Assembly (NCBI GenBank): GCA_000697665.1
Contig: KL197740.1
Span: forward strand, 379,342 to 443,341
Source: Jaapia argillacea MUCL 33604
Taxonomy: Eukaryota; Basidiomycota; Agaricomycetes; Jaapiales; Jaapiaceae
Reading direction: 5' to 3'
Length of the DNA: 64,000 nucleotides
The notes under the pieces were generated by a model. That model was not told the origin of the DNA. It ran no database searches and saw nothing but the letters and a program-made list of their open reading frames with translations. Position numbers and translations under genes: made by a program. Position 1 is the stretch's first letter. Every line of letters starts with the position of its first letter. Below are positions 34,088-46,200 of the stretch, one piece after another.

Positions 34088-35660
34088 CTAACCACTAGCG
34101 CCCAAACCACCAATGTTCCCAGATGACCCAACTCCCAGATTAGCATGACCCGAAGTACTTCCACCAGCACCGGGATTACCCCCGCGAGCAGCGGCTGGAT
34201 TGGTGTGCTGCGGAGCACCACCACCAACAGGGTTCACAGGAGGACCAGGTACAACACCTTCCTGTCGCAACATCTGCAAAATCTCGGTTGCAATCTCTCT
34301 GACATTCGGATACGCCACACCCATAGCTGGACCAGGCTGTCCATATGCCATAGGTCGGGGTACAAACGACTGTGGATTCTGCACTGGAACCCATTGAGGA
34401 GATGGGGGCCCGCTCATATGGGAAAGCGAAGGGGTATAATGTAAAGATGAATGGCCTGCCGAGTAAACTGATTCCCCGTCATGTGTTGCGCTCCTTGGAG
34501 AAGCCTGGCCCGAGTTCGTGGAGTTATTCCTATTGGGAATAAGAACGGCCTCGCTCCCAACGTAGCTCTTGTTCTCTTCAATCTGCCTTGGGTCCACAGG
34601 CACTTGATTGGTGGCTGAGCTTGGGTTGCTCTGTCGACTAGCGCGCCAGAGGAAGTATGCTAACGTCCCGATGATGGCGAGAACCACGACTCCGCCTATA
34701 ACCCCTCCCACAATCGGCCCCGTCGCAACCTTTTTGGACGAAGATTGGGAGGGGGAGGGTGAAGGCGAAGGCGAGTGGGTTGCCGAAGAAGTTGGTGGGA
34801 TGAAGAATGAAGAGAGGGCCGAGATGGCTGTGGCGTCGGAAGTGGGACTTGCGGTGATGACCACAGGTGTGGGGGTTTGGATGGCGTAGGCTCCTGAGCC
34901 TTGGAGAGTTGGACTAGTATTCGGCTGGTGAATTGTTAATCAGGTGGAGAAGCGGAGGGTAGAGAAGTAAACGTACCGCAGGCGTTCCACTGATGGATTT
35001 CGCAGCTGCGATATAAGTTGACCACATATCATTCGAGGGAGGGTTGATGACCCTAATGATGGATATATGCGCCTAGTTAAGTGCTCTGATCAACACTCGA
35101 TAGTGGGTTGGAACACACCCGACCATCCCAACTGCACAATGCGACTCTGGCCTTGTGCCTTGACAAAAGTACCATATCGCTGCGCTCCAGCAGATCATCA
35201 ACAGAAGGTGTTGTGGTTCTGGAAAGAAGCTCACGAGTGGAACCGTTCGTGAGGACCAAGTCCCATTTCATTGCGGGGGCGCTCAGGTTCGTACCAGGGC
35301 CTACGAGTCCGCTGTTGAACCCGCCTGGCATAGCATAACAAGGGGTTTCGAATGTCGTTTGGGTCACTCCGTGAAGCCTGGTGGGAGAGTTTTGAGTGTA
35401 AGCGCCGGAGGAAATTTTCGGATGGCGGGGTCGGTAGACTCACCCAGCACCGATAATAAACGTTATGGTATCGTTGGTTTGCGCAGAAAGCGTTGGCGGA
35501 TCGTAGAAATGGAGTGAGGTCCCCACCATCACCTGAAGTACAACTACTGTCAGTCGAGCGGGCAAGTAGAGTGGGTTCACATACATACAGTATGGGTTGT
35601 CTGCCCAAGGACAATCAGAACTTGGGCCGACAACAAAGAGAGTCTGAGCAAACGGGGCAT
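34088..35660 (-). CDS. Cupredoxin-ectodomain single-pass membrane protein, copy 1
   Basis: Start at 35660: signal peptide MPRLLRLSLLSAQVLIVLG, then QTTHTVMVGTSLHFYDPPTL and NDTITFIIGAGLHGVTQ. The cupredoxin-like domain keeps the set expected for type-1 copper: His in GLHGVTQ, Cys in IWYFCQG, His in ESHCAVG and Met in VGMVG. A Ser/Thr/Pro stalk with ISALSSFFIPPTSSA leads to the helix PIVGGVIGGVVVLAIIGTLA. A cytosolic tail follows with ENKSYV, SVYSAGHSSLHYTP and NVREIATEILQMLRQEG, then a Gly/Asn-rich end. Four or five short introns join in phase. It belongs to the fungal extracellular serine-rich/cupredoxin-like proteins. Whether it binds copper or acts in redox sensing is unknown. First of three tandem paralogs. 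Confidence 0.85.
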
Positions 35661-36711
35661 GTTGAATCAACGACTGAGGTCCAATCTCCAGTGAAGTCAA
35701 AAAACCGGAGAAGAAGACCAGCGAGCCAAGACAGCGTCGTAACGGTGTCAACGGCCTTTATGAATCGGGGGCGAGGAACAGGCTTTGCCATCTTTGCCAG
35801 GATCTCGTAACTCAGGGACACTGGAATTGAACTCTCCGTAAGCACACAGTAGCCTTCTAATGTCCATTAGGCTATGGGTTAAAGCGCTGGTGCGCCCGGA
35901 ATCAGTGTACCAGAAGGGCGAGGCGTACCATTGTAAGTGGAGACGTATTTTGCAGTTGGATTTTGCTAGGATAACAAGACGGTAATCCCCGCTTGATACA
36001 GGTGGTCGAAAGCAAGGATTGGTCTTGTAAAAGTCGAAATCGTCGTGCCAGACAAGTGCCAGACCGCGCGGGGACAAGACAGCGCTCAGCACTCAGGCTT
36101 GGCTCAGAGGTGTCGTGATCATAGTAAGTCAAGGAAGGTTCAAACTTGGGATTGGCTGAACGTGTGCGCTATTCATCAGATGGATCCACCTGGAGCCTTG
36201 GCGTGCCCTAAGGCAGCCTGGATATCGCTGGGTATCCTTGGCCCTCGACTCCTAGTCGGAGAGTCGAAGGTTCAGCTTGGCGATCCTAGGGGGAGACTCG
36301 GAGCCTGAGTAGCATATGTCATGTTGGGAGCAAGAGCGCCACGTAGAGCGGTATATGCAGACTCCGATCTCCGGGCTGCTGTTCGACAAGTGCCAGTGGC
36401 GTCCGTCCTCTCGTCCGAGTGAGATGTAATATGGCGTGTAAGAACTTGGTAAAAAGTTAACAAACTTATGGTGCAGCAATCCGAGTCGAAGCTTCCCTTG
36501 CTTCGAGACAACTTCACTCACCACCGATGATGCAAAAGTTGGAAACAGTCAAGGGCCTCCAGGCGACTGTACCTGGCAGTGTGGTGGGTGGTACGAGGTA
36601 CTATAGGCCCATTAATTATCTTACATAATCGTCACGAATCCCAAAACACGTTCACTCGTAAGGACATAAAGCATGGACCGGAAACATCCCCCAACCATCG
36701 ACATACTTACA
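35661..36711. other. Intergenic between cupredoxin paralogs 1 and 2
   Basis: No supported gene. A stretch near 35800-35890 looks loosely like a tRNA on the minus strand but fails on stem pairing (see rejected items). It includes the promoter of copy 1 next to 35661. Confidence 0.45.
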
Positions 36712-38423
36712 TCACGAACCAGAATTTGAGGGTAGAAAATGTCCCCGACCGGGAGAGAACCCCGCGAGATGCTGTTGCGAAGAAGGATCCGAGGTCGTAC
36801 CCTCCGTACTACGAGGGCCTGGAATTCGCGGGAGTGGGTGAGGTTTCTCGCCAGACCGACTGCTTCCTGCAGTGCTGGCTGGAGGGCTAACACTGGTAAC
36901 ACCCTCAGCTGGACCAAAACCAGAACTTCCCACATGAGTAGCGGTACTGGTGGATGGGTCGCTACCGGCCACGGTGGTAGCAGGAGGTCCAGCAGGCGCA
37001 AGACCTTCCTCTCGCAACAACTGTATGATTTCCGTGGCTATCTCTTTGACGTTGGGGTACGCAGCTCCAGGTGGGAGAGCAGCATGTCCAGGCGGCGGCA
37101 CTACATAGTCAGATGACGGTCTAGGAGCAAATCCGGCAGGGATTCGTGTTGGACCAAACTGTGGCGAAGACGGCGCTTGTGTCTGGGTATGCGATGGGGC
37201 ATAATGCAAAGATGGTTGAGCGGTTGAGTAAACCGATTCCCCGTCATGCCCGGCACTCCTGGAGGGAGGCTGCCCAGTGCTTGTGGGATAATTGGTACCC
37301 GGAACGTAGACGTTGCCGTTGTGTATGTAACCCTTGTTCTCTCCCATTTGCCTCGGGTCGAAAGGAGCTTGATTTTGGTATGGAGTAGCTCGTCTTGGGT
37401 CACTCTTCCGGTGAGCGCGCCAGAGGAAGAAGGACAAGACCCCGATGACTCCGATAACAGCGACTCCTCCTATGACCCCTCCCACGATGGGACCCGCAGC
37501 GACCTTGTTTGATGAAGATTGTGTGACAGAGGGCGAGGGAGTTGCGGAGGAAGTGGCTGGGATGAAAAATGATGAAAGGGCCGAAATAGCTGAAGGATCG
37601 GCAGTTGGTTGGGTGGAAATGATTACGGGTGTCGGAGTTTGGACAGCGTAAGCGCCTGAACCTTGAAGAACAGGAACCGTTGAAGGCTGATAATATGTTG
37701 GATACATGAATGGTTACACTGGTGTGACGGCGTAGACTTACGACAGGCGTCCCGCTGACAGATTTCGCAGCCGAAATATACGAGGACCACATATCATTTG
37801 ATGGTGGGTTGATAACCCTGTCACAATTCTGATAAGAATGGTACCAAAGGCCAGGACCAGTCAAACATACCCAACCATCCCAGCCGCACAATGCGACAAT
37901 GGTCTCGTGCCCGGACAGAAGTACCATATCGCTTCACAAGTAGGAATCAGTGTTGTAGCGCCTGCATAAGCATCTAGAAAGCAGCTCACGAGTTGATCCA
38001 TTGGAAACGATCAAATTCCACTGGAAGCTTGAAGCCGTAAGGTTCGTCCCCGGGCCTATAAGACCACTGCTGAATCCCCCTGGCATAGCGAAACATGGGG
38101 CTTCGAATGTCGTCTGGGTGACACCATGTAGCCTGAGGAGCGAACCTACGTAAGCGCCCAATAACAAGGGGAGATCTTCGAGATGTAGAGACTTACCCCG
38201 CGCCAAAAATAAACGTTATGGTGTCATTGACTTGCGCAGAAACGGTTGGGGGGTCGTAGAAGTCAAGTGAGGTCCCGACCAATACCTGAATAAACGCGCC
38301 TGTCAGACCATGTCCCTGGGCGCTTTATTCAAGTAATTTGAGACTCACAGTATGGGTTGTCTGCCCAAATACAGTACAGATTTGGGCAAAGAAGGACGAG
38401 AGCGCGACGAAAAGCAACACCAT
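36712..38423 (-). CDS. Cupredoxin-ectodomain single-pass membrane protein, copy 2
   Basis: Start at 38423: signal peptide MVLLFVALSSFFAQICTVFG, then QTTHTVLVGTSLDFYDPPTV. Copper-type ligands are retained: His in GAGLHGVTQ, Cys in IWYFCPG, His in LSHCAAG and Met in GMVG. The stalk contains AISALSSFFIPATSSATPSP and the helix is PIVGGVIGGVAVIGVIGVLS. The cytosolic tail shows ENKGYIHNGNVYVPG, SVYSTAQPSLHYAPS and NVKEIATEIIQLLREEG, followed by a Ser/Thr/Pro-rich end to the stop at 36712. It has the same exon layout as copy 1 and is the closest relative of it in the array. The function is unknown beyond the ligand-based guess of copper or redox binding. Confidence 0.85.
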
Positions 38424-40107
38424 GTTCAAGCTCAAGAGTTGGCCAAGGACAACTGTAACTCCACTATCTTGGCTTCACCTTGGCCTGGAGTTGGGAGGAA
38501 GGCAAGATCCCGAAGAATGGAAAAGGGATGGATGCATCGTGTTACATACAACGTTCACTCATTGAACATTGAATGCTTCGATGCACGCCTTGCCCTTCTT
38601 GACAGGGTCATGCGATTGGTAGTTTGAAGAGATTGGAAATGCTTTACGATAAGCGTTCGAAAGCCGCCTAAAGCTCCCATCAAGGACAAGTTGATCCTGG
38701 TTTGATATGGACAGTCTGGGAGGAAGTACCGTCAGCGGGACCAACATCGGGAGTAAGTAGCTTGCACTAACGCTCGATTTCGCTGATATATTTCAATGGC
38801 CAAATCGTCTGGAACGATATTATTCTCTGGGTCCACACTTGGCAAATTTCTATTGTTCCGTGGTTCGATGAGAGCTTAAGGACAAGGTTCAAACCATTCC
38901 CTTGGTTGATTCAAGTCAAGCTTCGGCTTGATAACACACTGGCAGTGTGTTTTATGCATCAAGCCCTGGCCCACGGCCATATTCCCGCTACTTTAGTAGT
39001 GGGTCTTGTACCGTCCTATACTTTACAGGCGCTCCGCCAATTTTTCACTCGATTACAAAGCTGAGACATTTCTTTTGTCTGAGCTCCAAAACTCAAGGGT
39101 GTTTCCGTGGCCATCCTCATCAACGACGATTGTCTGTGGTCACTAACAACCATCCTGTTACCCCCACTCATGTCAAATCTCTGTGTATTGCACCCGTCTC
39201 ATGGCGTCGACATCCTCCCCGCAGCCCAACACTTGTTGTTGATCAGCTTCCCCACAGCCACAACATTCCTCGTTCGATCTCCTCCGAGTCCGCAGTCATT
39301 TCCTCCGTATCTAGTCCTGTTGTTGTTTGCGCGCTGGAAGGCATATATCGGTCAACCTCAGGCTTTCCCCTTGCCGTGGCTAAATTGCTAGGAGCGGACA
39401 TCTTGTTGGGCCGCGACTGGTTCGATTTGTGTTGTCCTTCATTCGAGTGTCTCATTCAAGTCTCCCAAGTAGACCAACTAAGTGAACCCTTCCTGGACCA
39501 GTTGCCATGTGCTTGTCTCCCCTTCACCCTTTCCTGCAGGATCACCCGCCTCCTTTTTTCCACCTGCCGGTCGGGTTTCATACTTCATCGTAGTTAGCGT
39601 AAGTTGAACTACTGTCGTTGTATACTATTCGTTCGTGTGCTATAAGAATTTATTGTCGGTGCCGCCTTCTACTTGCTGTTGTTAACTTGTTCAAGAGAGA
39701 ACCTGGTATGCATTCCCCTGATTTTCTTCATCATGTCAACATGAAATTGCTATATTTGTGAACGCTGGTAGCGGGCTCTTGCCGCACATGCGGCCTTTTG
39801 TGTTATATTGTACCATAGTTTCCTTTCCGTTGCGGTTATTTGCTGTTCCAATAGCGGAGCAAAATTCAAGGCGTTACGGGTGAATGCATGCCCAACGCTC
39901 GATGTTTTCAAACTCTGCCAATGGTAAGGAACGCGCAGTTTCGTTCGTGGAGAATAAGACATACGACAAGTTTAGTACGATATTGCCATAACCCATCCCC
40001 ACATACCAACCCATGCAAAGTCCGACCCAACCAAGATAATAAGGAAAGAGATCGCAAAGGAGCAAAAGAGCATTGTCCACACAAATAATCACCAAACTCC
40101 CCAAACC
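38424..40107. other. Intergenic with repeat and possible retroelement fragment
   Basis: This region holds copy B of the dispersed repeat (38982-39112). An open plus-strand frame (to 39597) has no ATG start. Near 39390-39430 it contains LLGADILLGRDWFDL, a D-x-L-L-G-x-D-W pattern reminiscent of protease-domain remnants in fungal retroelement proteins. The rest of the frame is low-information sequence. I treat it as a possible transposon relic, not a gene. Confidence 0.4.
38982..39112 (+). repeat. Dispersed repeat, copy B
   Basis: This is the second copy of the repeat at 335-470, in opposite orientation and about 38.6 kb away. Similarity begins at CCCGCTACTTTAGTAGTGGG and fades after GGGTGTTTCCGTG. 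The copies differ by scattered substitutions and short indels. Confidence 0.8.
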
Positions 40108-41774
40108 TCACGCAGAATAAGAAGGTGGGTACGGCCCCGGACCAGGCGAGAACATCCTCTGCGGAACAGGAGCATGCACCGCCAAATGTTGATCCGAACT
40201 AGCCACCTCCGACTGAGCGTCCCTAATCTCAGGTACATTCGGCAAACTTCTATCCCCAGGTCGGCCACTCACTCCACCCGATCCCGCTCCCCCAGCAGGT
40301 GGAGTAGCAGCAGCAGCTGTACCGAGTCCCTCCTGCCTCAACATCTGCACAACCTCACTAGCAATGTCCCTGATATTCGGGACGTTCGAGTATTCAGATC
40401 CAGGTGAACCGGGATATCCCTGAGGAGGCTTTGAAGAGATGGACGACATCTGGACTGGTACAAGGGCTGGAGAACCTGGAGGGCTAAATTGCTGGTAATG
40501 TTGTTGCATTTGGGGGATAGGTGGTGCTTGATGAGGATCGTAATGTAATGGAGGTTGTTGTGTCGAGTAGATTGAATCTCGATTATAGTAACCTGGTCCA
40601 CCGGGAGAAGTAGGGTTTGTGGTCGTGGTCGTGTAGGTAGAGTCCCTGACTGGAACAGCGCCGGAGGTAACGAATCCCTTGTTTTCGTCCATAGGCGTAG
40701 GGTCGAAAGTTCTTTGACCGCCGTACGGAGTCGGAGTCACCTCGCTCTTACGTTGAGCTCGCCATAACAGGAAAGATAGGACACCTATGATGGAGAGGAC
40801 GACTACACCACCCACTACGCCTCCCACAATCGCGCCGATTGGAGCCTTCTTGGACGCAGAATGGGTGGCAGATGGTGACGGAGAGGAGGTGGGTGGGATG
40901 AAGAATGAGGAGAGGGCTGAGATTGCCGTCGCATCTGAGGTGGGTTTGGTGGAGATCACAACTGGGGTAGGGGTCTGAATTGCGTAGGCTCCAACACCTT
41001 GGAGAGCTGGGGTGGTAGTTGGCTATATGCGGTCTTATCAGCGCCGGTAGGGAGAGCTTCGGACGGGATCGAAGAAGCTTACCGCAGGTGTTCCGGTAAC
41101 TGATTTGGCAGCTGCGATATATGATGACCACATATCATTCGAAGGAGGGTTGATCACTCTATTCCGAGGTCATTGAATTCAGTCAAAGATCGTGAGGATG
41201 GGAGTTAGATGAGGTACATACCCAACCATCCCGGCCGCACAATGAGATTCTGGTCTCGAGTTTTGACAGAAGAACCAGATGGCTAGGAGAAAAAAATCAA
41301 CGATGTGGATTCATATCCAGACAAAAGCGCTTACGGTTTGAGCCATCAGTGAGGACCAAGTCCCATTGTAACGTTGGTGCTGAAGAGTTGGAACCTGGTC
41401 CGACAAGACCGCTATTGAAACCTCCGGGGAGAGCTACACATGGTGTCGAGAAGGACGACTGGGTGACACCATGGATGCTGATCGTATGCACATGAGCGAG
41501 TGGGTCCCCAGATAGTCGTGCGCATAATAAAATAACTCACCCTGCTGCAAACACAAACGTGATTGTGTCGTTGACTTGGGCGGATAGCGTTGGTGGATCA
41601 TAAAAAATCAAGGACGTCCCAATGTAAACCTAGAAACCGAATCCCAGTCAAAATTCCTCCCGAGATAAGACTGTTTGAAGAAATGAGACTCACAGTGTGG
41701 GTCGTCTGCCCCAAGACGGACAAAATATGGGCGGAAAATGCCAACGACCACAGCGCGAGAGACTTTGGCGACAT
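40108..41774 (-). CDS. Cupredoxin-ectodomain single-pass membrane protein, copy 3
   Basis: Start at 41774: MSPKSLALWSLAFSAHILSV as signal peptide, then GQTTHTVYIGTSLIFYDPPT. The domain has His in IHGVTQSSF, a conserved Cys in TPCVALPGG, Cys in IWFFCQN, His in ESHCAAG and Met in GMVG, so the type-1 copper set looks intact. The stalk AISALSSFFIPPTSSPSPSA is followed by the helix GAIVGGVVGGVVVLSIIGVL and WRAQRKS. The cytosolic tail has MDENKGFVTSGAVPV, DSIYSTQQPPLHYDP and NIRDIASEVVQMLRQEGLG, and ends YPPSYSA at 40108. It is the most diverged of the three copies but keeps every motif. Unknown function. Confidence 0.85.
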
Positions 41775-43292
41775 CGTGGTCGACGTTCAAGACAAAGGGA
41801 CGATGGCAACGCCGGTCGTGCAAGCTGCGGTGAGGAGAAAGAGGGCAAGATCCGGGACAAAAGCAACGAGGAAGCAACGATATAAAGTACGAGGGCCCAT
41901 CAATTGGTCCCTGACGCTTTGCCTTTCTGGCCAGTGTCATCGGATGGGAATCTGAATACCGATCTTGGAGTCTAAACACCCGTTAAAATCCATTCAGAAC
42001 TGCCTTGGCGGGCCTCACCGCTGGGCGGTGGTTGCGGTACCGGTAATGAATATCGTTTGCTTGCACCCCGCCTTGGAACAATCCCTCCGGTAGGCCATGC
42101 ATAGTTTCTAGTATTCAATTTTGTGACAAAAGCGAAGGGCAACGAGGTGAGGACCGTGAGGCCCGAGGATGCGATGGCAATGTTGAAATTCATTTGAGTT
42201 TGACCTAGTTTGACGTGAGCGGGCAGTGCCCCACCGACAGCATACACCAAAGCGCCTCTCTGATTGGCTGTGCCTTCAATTGCCTCCTATTATCCTCTCA
42301 TTGGGCTTGGGCTTGTACAATTGTGGACTGACTTTCCATGACCCAACAAGGACCTGAATTTGACTGCTGAGTAGCAGTCAGATTATATATTTCGCTAGCG
42401 TGCACAAGGTGAAGGGGTAAGGGCGATAAGGGCTTACCATGGTTGAAGAGCGCGGGGCAAAATACTTCGGTACTACTTGCCCTTCCCGTAAGACAGAAAC
42501 CCGATCGAAGGGCGGTGGCGAGAGTAACGGAACCGATCAATGTCAGTTCAATGTCCAGCGACGTAAAATGGACCGCCTGAAAGGGGTCCCGGACACGCTC
42601 GAAGCTTTCATTCAGAGTTGCGCAATCCCGTGGAATGTCGAAGATAATCTTCACGCATGGAGAGATTCGCTCAACAAGGGAGAGGTTATCGCCGGAGGAG
42701 ATTTCGGCCCTGGCATCACGTAGCTGGACAGGTTCTGACCATTCTGAGAATTGACTTCGTGGAATATTGTCGTTCATCTTGGGAGACTCAGAGACTTTCC
42801 TTCGAGAAATCGTCGATGTCCTCCACGCCTTTAGCACACCCATGAAATCCAGTTTTCCCCTCATTGGTCTCCTTTGCCAACAGTGAGAAACCACAGAAAG
42901 CATTCACACATGATCATAGCGTACTGATTCCGTGTATCATCTCCTGAGCTCGCCATCCCGGCCATCTCACAATTGAAGCAGGCCAAACCATGATAGAACC
43001 CTTCATCAGACTCTTCCTTCCTCATTCTGGATGGAAACATCGAGTTCCTGGCTGGCGCTGCTCCATCTGGAGGTTCGAAGAGTCGTCCGCTGACCGCTTG
43101 TGTCTTCTGTTTTGCAAAGTTACCGCATACGTGACCACACAATGGTGAGCTGATATGACGCACATTCGAGTTGAGATACAGGATAGGGATCTATAAAGCC
43201 GTATAAGATCCAGGCGCATCCATCTATTCGTCAACTATTTGCAGCTCCCTCTCAGAAATCAGAGGCGTGCTCTTCCTTGAACCACCATCATC
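41775..43292. other. Intergenic, possible unresolved minus-strand gene
   Basis: Open minus-strand stretches at 42298-42903 and 41972-42250 include hydrophobic runs (LTLIGSVTLATALRSGFCL and FNIAIASSGLTVLTSLPFAF). They could be exons of a small membrane protein with a GTAAGC donor near 42437. I could not join them in phase and know no relative. The right end must hold the promoter of glycogen phosphorylase. Confidence 0.35.
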
Positions 43293-46200
43293 ATGACGGC
43301 CGTTCTCGATACAGCGAGCATTGGCAAGCCCAAAGCTCGGGCGAGGAAGCACGTTAGGTCGTTGACAGGCAAGTGGAAGAGATACCCTCTCACAAACGTT
43401 CGTGCCTGGCTAACGTAGAGACGATGATACCACAGGGTACTGGCCCGAGACTGACTCTACTGGTAAAGAGAAATGGCCCAGGGGTGACGAAAAGACTTGG
43501 AAAGATGCTATCAGGGGTGTCGCTTCAGGTACGGTGGTCGTTTTACCCATTTCTCTCCTCAGATGTTGGATACAGAGCACCTTTTTTCCAGACACTCCAA
43601 CTATCACAAAGTCGATTGTGAACCACGTCCAGACATCCTTGGCTCGCCAGCCTCACAATTTGGACGATCTTGGTGCATACCAGGCATCTGCATTGTCTGT
43701 TCGTGACAACCTCATCGTAAGTTTTGTAATCTCTGCCCCCAAACGACCCTACTGAAACCCATTTCTTCTCCCCAGGTGAACTGGAATGAGACCCAATTGC
43801 ACTACACTCGCAAGGCGCCCAAGAGGGCTTACTACCTCTCCCTCGAGTTCTTGATGGGTCGAACCCTCGACAACGCCCTCCTTAACTTGGGTCTGAAGAA
43901 CAAGTACAACGACTCTATCACCGGACTAGGGTTCAACCTCGAGGACCTAATCGATAAAGAACGCGATGCCGCTCTCGGCAACGGAGGTCTCGGTCGTCTC
44001 GCAGCCTGCTATCTTGATTCCTCCGCCTCCCAAGAACTCCCTGTCTGGGGTTACGGTCTCCGTTACAAATACGGTATCTTCCAACAATTGATCGCGCCAG
44101 ATGGTCAACAATTGGAAGCTCCTGATCCTTGGTTGGATAACCAGAACCCTTGGGAATTACCCAGGTTAGATGTCACTTATGAAGTGAGGTTTTATGGCCA
44201 TGCGGAGAGGACTGAGAATGGGAGAGCCATTTGGAGTGGTGGGCAGGAGGTGTTGGCGGTTGCGTATGACGTGATGATCCCGGGGTACGATACCAAGAAC
44301 ACGAACAATTTGAGGTTGTGGGAGAGTAAACCCAAGAGAGGTTTCGATTTAAACAGTTTCAATGGTGTGTGTTTTTGCTCGTTGGTGCTTGTGGTACGCT
44401 TTCTGACCCGCATATAGCTGGTAATTACGAGCAGGCTGTCGAATCATCCAACAGCGCCGCAGCTATCACAGCTGTTTTGTACCCCAATGATCACACCACA
44501 TGTGAGTAGGGAATGCTTGCATCTTATTGATCGCTTAACAATCGCCTGCATCATAGTCGGGAAAGAATTGCGCCTCAAGCAGCAATACTTCTGGACTGCT
44601 GCCTCCCTCGCAGATATCATGCGTAGGTTCAAGAACATGGAGAAGCCCATCTCCGAGTTCCCTGATTATGTCGCCATCCAACTCAACGACGTTCGTATTC
44701 TCATTTTTCTTCAAACCTCTCAATGCAAGGAACTAAGTATTATCTGATCGTAGACTCACCCAACCCTCGCTATTCCCGAGTTGATGCGGGTCCTTTTGGA
44801 TGATGAAGAACTTAGCTGGGCCGAAGCTTGGCAAATCACTACCAACACCTTCTTCTTCACCAACCACACTGTCCTTCCTGTGCGTTTTCCGACCAATTTT
44901 CTTTCTTCATGGGCTTACTGTTTGTGGGGTTGTTAGGAAGCACTTGAGGTATTTACTACATTCTCGATATGTTAGAATATCTGACACGTTGGGTAGAAAT
45001 GGCCTATTCCTCTCATGGAGCAACTGTTGCCGAGGTAAGCTCCAGCCTTTTGCGATTTGCTCTGGGAGCTGACCCATTCTTTCCAGGCACATGCAGATCA
45101 TCTACGACATCGTAAGTCCCCTCCGTTTCGTCCTCCCGGCAGTCGTACTCATGACCGCCTAACCATATGCTCGCACTTGTAGAACTTGTGAGTTCTGTTG
45201 TCTTTCTGAGAGTAACCACCACTCACCTTCATCCTCCGCAGATTTTTCTTACAGTGTAAGCATGAATATGGCTGTTGCGCTTCGATGGAACTTGCTACTG
45301 AACGTATATCCTTTTAGCTGTGGAGAAGCAGTTCCCAGGAGATCGCGACAGACTGGCCAGGATGTCCATCATCGAAGGTAAGCCCGAGGACCAGTTTTTG
45401 CGATGACATGGCGGTTCTTGATATCCGTGGCTCGAACAGAGGGAATCCCGAAGCAGGTTCGCATGGCCAACCTGGCTTGCATCGGTTTGTTTTAATGGTA
45501 TTCTACTCTTGTTCTCTCCTCACCCTCATCATATTCGCAGGCAGTCGCAAGGTCAACGGTGTAGCTGAGGTTCGCCCTTTCTTTCCGATGCGTTAACGGC
45601 ACTCTAAATTTACCATTTGCTCCAGCTACACAGCGAGCTTGTCAGGACTACCATTATGAAGGATTTCGTGGAACATTATGGAGTTAGCAAGTACGTTTCT
45701 TCCTACCTCTGTGCTCGTCTCGTCGTATTTATCCCTTCGTCACAGGTTTGGGAATGTCACAAATGGAAGTCCGTATAGTTTCCATTCTATCTCCTTGTCT
45801 CTCTATCTAATCTGCCCTTGAAGTCACTCCTCGTCGGTGGTTGGATCAGGTGAATATTACACACCTCACTATTCTCTATGCGTCCACATCTAAACCTCCG
45901 TTTGTAGTGCAACCCCGGACTCAGCACGTTGATTACCGAGTCGCTCAAAATCCCCAAAGCCGCGTGGCTCAAAGATTTGTACAAGTTGGAGGGCTTGTTA
46001 CCTTTCGCTGAGAAAGCCGACTTCCAGAAACGTTGGGCTGCGGTCAAGTTGAGCAACAAGAGGCGTCTCGCCCACTATGTCGAGACCACGCTTGGTGTTT
46101 CGGTCAACACTGCCGCCATGTTCGACGTTCAAATCAAGGTTAGCTCATCATGTTGCATCGGTCTTGATATTTACTGACTTGCCGACTCCCCAGCGCTTAC

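Noticed and set aside
35795-35900. Possible minus-strand tRNA (TAGCCTAATGGA and GTTCAATTCC strings)
   Set aside because: The D-loop would be about 15 nt, the T-stem has mismatches, and no acceptor stem pairs. It overlaps no terminator. Chance similarity or a badly decayed relic.
38947-39597. Long plus-strand open frame as a gene
   Set aside because: It has no ATG start, overlaps the dispersed repeat, and has low-information content apart from one protease-like string. Treated as a relic.
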